Assembly (NCBI GenBank): GCA_027625915.1
Contig: JANTQA010000045.1
Span: forward strand, 2,914,001 to 2,978,000
Reading direction: 5' to 3'
DNA length: 64,000 nt
DNA from: Anaeramoeba flamelloides
Taxonomy: Eukaryota > Metamonada > Anaeramoebidae
Part shown: piece by piece, positions 57,014 through 64,000 of the stretch
How the letters are laid out: each line of letters starts with the position of its first letter
How positions within the stretch are numbered: the stretch's first letter is position 1
Translations under genes and position numbers: made by a program
The notes under the pieces: generated by a model
Seen by the model: only the letters and a program-made list of their open reading frames with translations
Told to the model about the DNA's origin: nothing
Database searches by the model: none

Positions 57014-58912
57014 AAGATATGGTTTTGACAAAAATTAATTAAAAATAAAAAATTAAAGTGAAAGATAAAAAAATAGAAATAGGAAATTCACCATTTATTT
57101 TCAAGAATGATTTGAAAAGGTTTATCTGATTGTTTTTTCTAATAGTCAACCAATTGAACATATAGTGGAAAAAGTAAAGTGGAAATATTTCAAATCACCT
57201 ATAAAAAATCGGTTTCTTTATGTTTTGTTTGCTCGTATGAAAAGTATTAATAGTCGTTTTTTTTTCAAAATAAAGTGGGTTTTGTTGGTTTTTAAAAAAT
57301 TTTCACAAGGTGTATCAATTTCTTAGTTGTGTTTTTTATTTAAACAAACGACTAACGGATCAAGAAATTCAAACAAGATTCCTGTTTATATTCAGAAAAC
57401 AATTTTGCCAATTTTTGTACTTGTGCTTGAATAGTTGATGAGTATAATTTTCACTTTCTTTTCAAATTTCTTTTTTTTTGTAAATAGAGTTTTTCAAACA
57501 AGTCGTTTTCATTTGTGACTTTTCTTGAAAAGGGGCTTTTTTGATGATGCGAGAAGTATTCTCAGTTATAATTCAAAAACCAGTAAACTAATTAAAAATG
57601 TTTTGACTTTTTTTGAAAGTAATCTATTTTAATTCTCTATTGTACCTTGCCAAATAAAATTTTAATAATTTTCGTTCGACTTTAGCAAATTTTTGCAACA
57701 GATCAAGTTAAAATTTTAATTCTGAAAAACATATTCAAAAAAGTCCTTAATGATTGAAAATACGGTAGTAAATTGTTCTGTTACTAATTTCGTTTGTAAT
57801 AATTTCAGAAAGTTAATATATTTGATAAAGTCTTCCATACTTTTGTAAAAAAAGTTAAAAAAAAAACCTTCTTGCAATCTCAATGGTTTCTTCAGATTTG
57901 TCCAAAAAAATGAATTTTAAGGAACTTCTACTGATCTTTAAATTATAAATCAGAAACTATTTTCACTTCCTTTTCCTTTACAAACAGAGTTTCCTAAAGA
58001 GGTAGCTTGTAAATTGGAGACTTTGTGACAAAAAGGAAATTGTAAACCAAGTGTAAATTTTCCCATTTTTAATTCAAATACCAGTAACTATTTTTAATTT
58101 ATTTGTTCATTTGGATTTTGTACAAAAAATCATATGATTGAATAAGAAACAGGAAAAAGCGAAAACTACAGCAGATCCAGTTTTGTCTTCGAGAGTAACC
58201 TTAATTCTTCTAACAAGTGTTATTTTTTTTGTTGAAATACAAATGAAAATTTAGTTTAACTCTCGCTGTAGAGATCGTGAGCGATTAAAAACTGTTTCTA
58301 TTACTTATTGTAATGTGTCTCTTCTTTTTTTTTTTTTTTGAGAACAAATAAATTACATGTCTTTTCAGAAAGATTTCCTTATTTATCTTTGAAGGATAAA
58401 TGGGAAAAAATTTTGACCAATTTCCTTTTATAAATTGGGTATTCAACGAAGAGTGTTGAATTTGAAATCACAGATCTAAAAAGGAAATTGAAAATGAATT
58501 GAATTTTTTTCAGATTTATCATTTAAATACCAGTAAGCAACCAAAGAGAATTATTTGAAAGCCTGAGTTAAATTGTTGATTCCATTTACCCAGATTACCA
58601 CTCATTTCAAAAAAAAAAGACTTGATTCGAACTGAAATTTCATTTGAGCTGAGTAATTGAACATACAAAATTAGTCACTAAAACTTCCAACCTTATGAAG
58701 CCTAACACTAAAAAAAACAAAACCTACAAATAAGAATAAATTTGCAAAATCTGGAATTCAAAAAGGGAAAGTTAATATTCAAAATTAAGAAGAGTAAAAC
58801 AGGTAAATTTGATTGGACTTTTTTCACATTATTTTTTTAAGAGAAGTAACAAAGAAATTTTTAATTAATTAATTTCATACAAATAGTCATGAATTTTTGT
58901 CAATCCATATAT
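57014..58912. repeat. 5' flank of PAS gene B with a degenerate tandem of about 450-500 bp units
   Basis: Blocks ending in CCAGTAAAC, CCAGTAACT and CCAGTAAGC (after A/T-rich TTCAAAAA or TTCAAATA) recur at 57580, 58080 and 58530. Similar context precedes each (AGAGTTTTTCAAACAAGTCG near 57486 against AGAGTTTCCTAAAGAGGTAG near 57986). Units are highly diverged. No gene frame seen. Confidence 0.4.
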
Positions 58913-60409
58913 CCCTTAGCACCCCGGATTTACCTAAATTTCATCAAGTTTTTTAAATTAGATTTAAAATGATATTGATCTACTAATATATTAATTTTCT
59001 TATTTGAATTTAATCCAGATTTGAATTATAATAAAAAGTCAAAATAGTTCAAAGATAAAGCAGTTAAGTTATTGATTTTTTTTTTTGAAATTGAAAAAAA
59101 AAAATAATAATTATTCATTTTTACATTTTTTTTAAAGATTTTTATTTTTATTTTATTTTTTTAAATCAGAAATTTTATTACATTAATAGTAATTCAAAAC
59201 CCAACACGTTAATTTATTAATAATAACCACCAAACAATTTTGCTAATTTTATGATAAAAAAAATAAATAAAAAAATAAATTACTTTGAAATTTAATTTTT
59301 TTTTTTTTGAAAAAATTTCAATAAATATCCAATTAGAGAGAAAAATGAAATTTATTTCTTTAGGCCAAAATTAAATTTTTAATATGATTAATTTTATAAA
59401 ACTTTTATTTAAGCAATAGATAATAATTGAAAATCAAAAAAAAAAAAAATGTAAAATAATTTCAATTTATTAAATTGGAATAAAACAAATATAAATTACT
59501 TTTTTAATCGATAAAATATTTATACCTAAATTTAAAATAAAATAAAAAATAACTCTTAAATATTATTCCAATATAATAAAATAATCACCAAAACCAAATT
59601 TTTTGTATTACATTTTGTATTGGTAAAAATTTGAATAAAAATATATTTGTGATATTTGGATTTTTCCTTAATAAAGTAATCCAGATCTTGTTAAATAAGT
59701 TCTGATATATGGTCTCTAATTCAACAATAATGTTTATTTTATGTCTAGATTTTAAAAAGTCAAAAATTAAAAAATTGTAAAAAATAAAAAAAAAAAAACA
59801 ATTGTTAATCTGACTCGAACTATTGGCCAAATCATTTAAAATTGAAAAAAAATCTTGTTGAAAAAATTGTAAAATTTTGCAATGAAAAAAAATTTGATTT
59901 TTTTTTCTAATTTAATTTATATTTTTTTATATTTTTAAATTATTTAGAATCTAATATAGATTGTGATATTGAATGGTAATCAGTAGATAAAACAAATATT
60001 CTATGTGATGTTATAATATCTTTTATAATGAATTAATTATTTAATCAAGCATTTTAGGCAATTTTGGGGTGCAAAGGGCCCCCAAAAAAATTCCAGTAGA
60101 GTATGGTGTGTTTTAAATATTAAAACTAAGAGGTTTTTGATGTCTAGACAAACTTTTCAAAAAAAAAAAAAAAATTATTTTGACAAAATTTGGAAAAATA
60201 ACAAAATCACAATAATCAAAAAAAAATTCCGGGTGTTTGAAATTTTTTTTCAAGTTATTTTTTTATTTTAAGTAACTATACAATTTTTAATTATAAAATT
60301 TTCTTTCTAAGATAAATTTTTATTAATTCTATACCTTATTATCCTTTGATAACATTTCAAATTAAAATTTTTGTTTGAAATGTTTTTAGGATATTTGGGG
60401 TGCTAAGGG
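58913..60409. mobile_element. Non-autonomous DNA transposon with CCCTTAGCACCCC termini, about 1.5 kb
   Basis: The left end CCCTTAGCACCCCGGATTTA (58913) and right end, read inverted, CCCTTAGCACCCCAAATATC (60409) share the first 13 bases and a looser inner stretch. Flanks are ATAT on both sides, a possible 4-bp duplication, although TA-type duplications cannot be excluded in such sequence. A third, slightly different end (GGGGTGCAAAGGG) lies inside at about 60065-60077 in the same orientation as the right end, so one element may be nested or tandem. No intact transposase; the superfamily is unclear. Confidence 0.7.
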
Positions 60410-61224
60410 ATATAAAGTTTTACTCGTCTTAATGTAATCAAATTTTTTCTTGTTTTTTCCAATTTCAATATTCGGTCATTGGTTTTGGAATTTACTATTA
60501 AAGTTAATCGGAATTTTTTTTGGTCCAGAAACAGAAACTGTTATTTTTCAATTTATAAATGGAAATTTTTATATCAAGTTCTCAAATGAATATTTATTAT
60601 TTCTGCTAAAATCGAATTAGCAAAGTAGAAATTTTGTCTCTGAGTGAAAAGAAGGAAGTTTAATTTCTTGTCGAAAAATATCGTTTCAAAATGATGTTGT
60701 AAAGATTTTTGGATTTTCTTCAGCTTTTAAACCAGTAAAATATTTTGGAATGTGAATTAAAAATTTTTCTTTTTTTAATTGGAAAATGATAGTATAGCTA
60801 AAGTAAACTAAATATCATGATAAATGGTCCAATATTTTTTTTATTTTTTTACTTTATTTTTTTTTTATTTTATTTTTAGAAGAACAACAAATGTTTCTAG
60901 TGTATAGAACCGAATATTAAAATTATACTTTTTTTATTATAAAAGATAACTTTGATTTATAAAAAAAAATAATTTCAAAATTTGATTTTTAATGGGCCAA
61001 TAATTTTGTAATATAGTTTATTTACTTTTTGGAGAACCGATAAGAGTGATCTTTACAAAATTGAGACAAAGTGAATCTATACTAGACAAAATACTAAATC
61101 AAATTCTTCAGTCCTCATTTGAAGTTTTTATTAACTTTCGAAAATTATTATTAATTTAATCCTTTCTTGAGAGTTCTTTATTTAATTTTTACAATTTCAA
61201 GAATAAAAAATGTTCACTTTTTTA
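60410..61224. other. AT-rich spacer, partly duplicated
   Basis: 60500-60610 resembles 61520-61610 (ACTGTTATTTTTCAATTTAT against ACTGTTATTTCCTATTTAAT, both followed by AAATGGAAATTTTTAT or a close variant). No gene is seen. Confidence 0.4.
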
Positions 61225-61400
61225 CAAGAATTAAACTTTTTAAACAGTTTGAAACTATTTTTATTAATTAAGAATCATGAAATCTATGATTTTACACTTA
61301 AATTTCTGAAAGGGAATTTAAGTAAAAGGGCATCTAGAGTGTAATTTACACTTCTTCAATAATAAATAAAAAGAATAAAACTTTTTTCAAGAATCCAATA
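61225..61400 (+). mobile_element. LINE 3'-end fragment
   Basis: Matches the inverse of 53770-53930: AGTTTGAAA.TATTTT, then TTTCTGAAAGGG, then TCTAGAGTGTAATTTACACT and TTCTTCAATAA. Only the tail after the zinc knuckle is recognisable. It defines the 3' untranslated end of the family. Confidence 0.7.
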
Positions 61401-62149
61401 AAATATAACTCCAAGATTTTCGAAAATGGGAATATTTGATCAGTGGCTAATTCAAAAACTCAAATACCACTACTCCATTTTCATCGATCTTTCCTGATAG
61501 ATTGGCGGTCATATGAATCTTCCATATACTGTTATTTCCTATTTAATAAATGAAAATTTTTATTTCAAGACCTCAAAAACATTTTCCGAATTACTGGGGG
61601 TAAAAACTTGAAATGCCTTCACAACCCCAATCTGAAAAGATACTTTTTGAAATTTTATTAAGCTTCCTTATCGAACTTTATATAGAAATTTTATTTTCTT
61701 AACTTCATTTTATCAGTATTGCTATTTGAATTATAAACCTGAATTATATTCGTTTTATTTTCAATTTCCTTTTTCAAATCGAATTTTTAAATTTCATCTT
61801 ATTTCTTTGAGAACTCAATTCATGAAAAAACAAAATTGATAGGGAATTGAAAAATTTTCTAGAGTAATAATTCCAATACCAGTATCATTCATATTTCAAA
61901 TAATTATTTTAGTGAAGTGTTTAAAGTCAAGTATTGGTGAGAAAAAACAGTGATTAAAATATGCACGAAACACTTCACGATCATATAAACTTTTCCTAAA
62001 AAAAAAAATTATACATTTGAAAAATTTACACTTTTTTGATAACTTCAATTAGAATATACACTCGTTGTTAATAATAGATACTTGGCCATAAATTATTATG
62101 TATTATATACTACAATATAAGTTGAATTATCCAATTTTCCATGTTTTAT
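61401..62149. other. AT-rich spacer
   Basis: Partly homologous to 60480-60800 (see the entry for 60410). Holds no convincing frame. Confidence 0.4.
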
Positions 62150-63440
62150 TTGAGATTTTTTTTCAAATTTAATAGTAAAAAATTTGTAAAAATTTTTTCT
62201 TCAGAGCTAAGACACCATTTTATGTTATTTTAAAAACATTTTAAATTTAACAAATATCTTGCAAATAGATAATTTATTATCTTGACTATTAAAGAATTAT
62301 TTGTTCTTCTAAATTGAAAAAAAATATTTTATCTGGTTTTCCTTTAGGTTATTTTTAATTTTTGAAATGAACAGAAAATTTAAGAAATTTTCGGTTTATT
62401 TCAAAAAGCATAAAAAAAAAAAAAAACCTAGTACACTTATCATAAGGTTTACCAGAATTCAAAAGACTCAAGTAAAATCTTTGATTTTTCACAACTTTTT
62501 TTAATTTTCCAAAACCGCGTTTATCTTTTCTCAAGTTTACTCTTTATTTGAAAAATCAATGATTTTATAAATAAAACAGAAAACCACAGTTCGATTTTTA
62601 ATATTTTAAAACAATAAGATAAAATCTAGGCACTCTTTTCTTTTTATTACTTGTTTTAAAAAAAAAAACAGAGACACTCAAAGCCACATTATGATATTCA
62701 TTAAGTCATCCAGAATTTGAAAGAATAGAGTAAAATCTAAGAGATTTTTGCTCAATTCCTTTGAATTCTAGAAACCCACCGTTAGTTTTTTTAATATCAG
62801 AAATAAAAAGAAAATATATAAAATTTTCTGTTTATTTCTTGAATTAAAATAAAAAAAACAAAGTTAGATTTTTAAAGAATTTAAAAGAATAGAGAAAAAT
62901 CTTTGATTTAACTGGATTCTTTTGGATTCTTGAAAACATAGGAAACCTTTGTTAAGTTTTCCAGTATTTAAAAGAATAGAGCAAAATATTAAATTTTACT
63001 CAATTCTTATGAATCCTAAAAGTCCCAATTTACAGAATAATTATCATAAGTTATATTTTTGCATAATTTAGTTTTTTCGACGAGTAGCGTATTTTCAAAA
63101 CTATTATTTATTATCTATTCAAGTAAATCTCCTAAAGTTTTATGAAACAAAAATTATCACACGTATTAACAAATTTTTACACCAAAATTTACATTTTTTT
63201 CTAGACTCATTCTTTTTAAATCGGTAGTATTACTTATAACAATAAATTGACAACCTCAAGATTTTGAAGAACTACATTTTTTGCTATATTTTAAATTAAC
63301 AAAATAAACAGGGATGAAATGATAATTGTAGTAATAAGTTTTGTATAACTTGGAATTTTTAAATTTTTTTTCCTAATAGTGGAGAATTGAAAAAATGACT
63401 CTAATAGTTTTCTTATAATATTTTTTCATTTGAAAAAAAA
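62150..63440. repeat. R1 tandem copies within a larger repeat shared with 39.4-40.0 kb
   Basis: 62150-62410 aligns with 39390-39660 (AATAGTAAAAAATTTG, then TTGACTATTAAAGAATT.TTTGTTC) and 63218-63440 aligns with 39860-40000 (GGTAGTATTACTTATAACAA; ATGAAATGATAATTGTAGT). Between them the R1 motif AATTTAAAAGAATAGAG.AAAATC recurs about four times (62455, 62709, 62878, 62970). In the 39-kb copy this interior is missing. Old decayed repeat, class unknown. Confidence 0.5.
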
Positions 63441-64000
63441 AAAAAAAAAATTATTCTTTGTTTCTATTTTTTTGTTTGTTTCATTTTTTTTTTTTTTGCT
63501 TTATTGTTATCTTTAATTCTGATATTATATTTTAACCTAAAAATACATAAGTTATATCTATATTATAATCAAGCAATTGGTAAACTGTTTGCTTTACTCT
63601 TTTTTTACGATCACAGTTGTCAAAGAAATAGTTTTTTTTTTTTTTTTTTTTTTGTTATTTTGGGGGGAGAAATTAATTTCCTCTTTTTTCCGACTTTATA
63701 TTTTTTTTTCAGAAATTTCTATTGAGAAGCATTATTGTTTATCTTTAAAAAATTACAAAATTCAAAAAGAGCCTAACTTTTATATATTATTAATGCTGTA
63801 TATTCTTGAATTCAATATTTTGGTTTATTAGGATTAATTTTACCAAGCTAAATAATTTGATTTTCTTAGTAATAATGGGAAATCCGATATATTATGAATG
63901 ATATCTTCATTGGAAATTATCTTTTTTTTTTCTTTACTATTTTTCAAAAATTTTGACTCATTTTATAATGTTAATGGAAGCTGTTTTGTTGTTAATCTGA
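63441..64000. other. AT-rich right edge of the window
   Basis: Overlapping plus-strand frames at 63504-63725 and 63577-63831 are dominated by a T-run at 63630-63653 and are not credible. Nothing else is seen. Confidence 0.4.

Noticed and set aside
1-64000. CRISPR arrays, bacterial operons, rRNA genes, capsid- or envelope-bearing elements
   Set aside because: No regular short repeats with unique spacers, no rRNA cores, and no integrase, capsid, protease or packaging-ATPase reading was recognised. All mobile elements seen are plain DNA transposons, MITEs or LINEs.

Overview
This is AT-rich eukaryotic nuclear DNA with sparse genes. It has long homopolymer runs, microsatellites, GT-AG introns and standard stop codons. 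The proteins carry long Lys/Glu-rich and poly-Asn tracts, and one joins ankyrin repeats to a RhoGEF DH-PH unit. That style suggests a free-living amoeboid protist, most likely an Anaeramoeba-type metamonad. This placement is inference: no rRNA or marker gene is present, and I saw no bacterial features, tRNA or CRISPR.

Layout. 0-5.8 kb: degenerate repeats, a palindromic MITE, a 1.44-kb non-autonomous DNA element and a possible exon relic. 5.8-7.8 kb: a single-exon atypical homeodomain gene (+). 7.8-14.1 kb: gene-poor, with one MITE. 14.1-17.9 kb: a 1276-residue ankyrin/DH/PH protein (+). 18.8-20.5 kb: a decayed LINE (+). 21.2-21.8 kb: two or more exons of an unrecognised spliced gene (-). 24.2-24.8 kb: a 626-bp MITE. 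30.4-31.2 kb: an intact seven-helix membrane protein (-). 32.1-37.6 kb: a 5.46-kb DNA transposon with about 412-bp inverted terminal repeats. It carries two divergent genes, a Tc1/mariner/IS630-like DDE transposase (+) and a large accessory gene with a C2HC zinc knuckle (-), and two palindromic MITEs have inserted into it. 38-40.5 kb: more MITE copies. 41.2-43.8 kb and 50.3-57.0 kb: two paralogous three-exon PAS/coiled-coil genes (-). Intron 1 of the second copy has grown to 5.5 kb and holds a decayed LINE. Between them lies a cluster of relics of another repeated coding unit. 58.9-60.4 kb: a further TIR element. 60.4-64 kb: a LINE 3' end and degenerate repeats.

The host genes look like signalling and regulatory genes: a homeodomain factor, a RhoGEF scaffold and PAS sensors. 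They do not form an operon or pathway. The most novel items are the two-gene long-TIR transposon, the almost fully palindromic 197-bp MITE family (seven full copies), and the PAS gene pair, whose intact structure appears only after splicing. Where I join exons or frames, this rests on reading splice sites and frames by eye.
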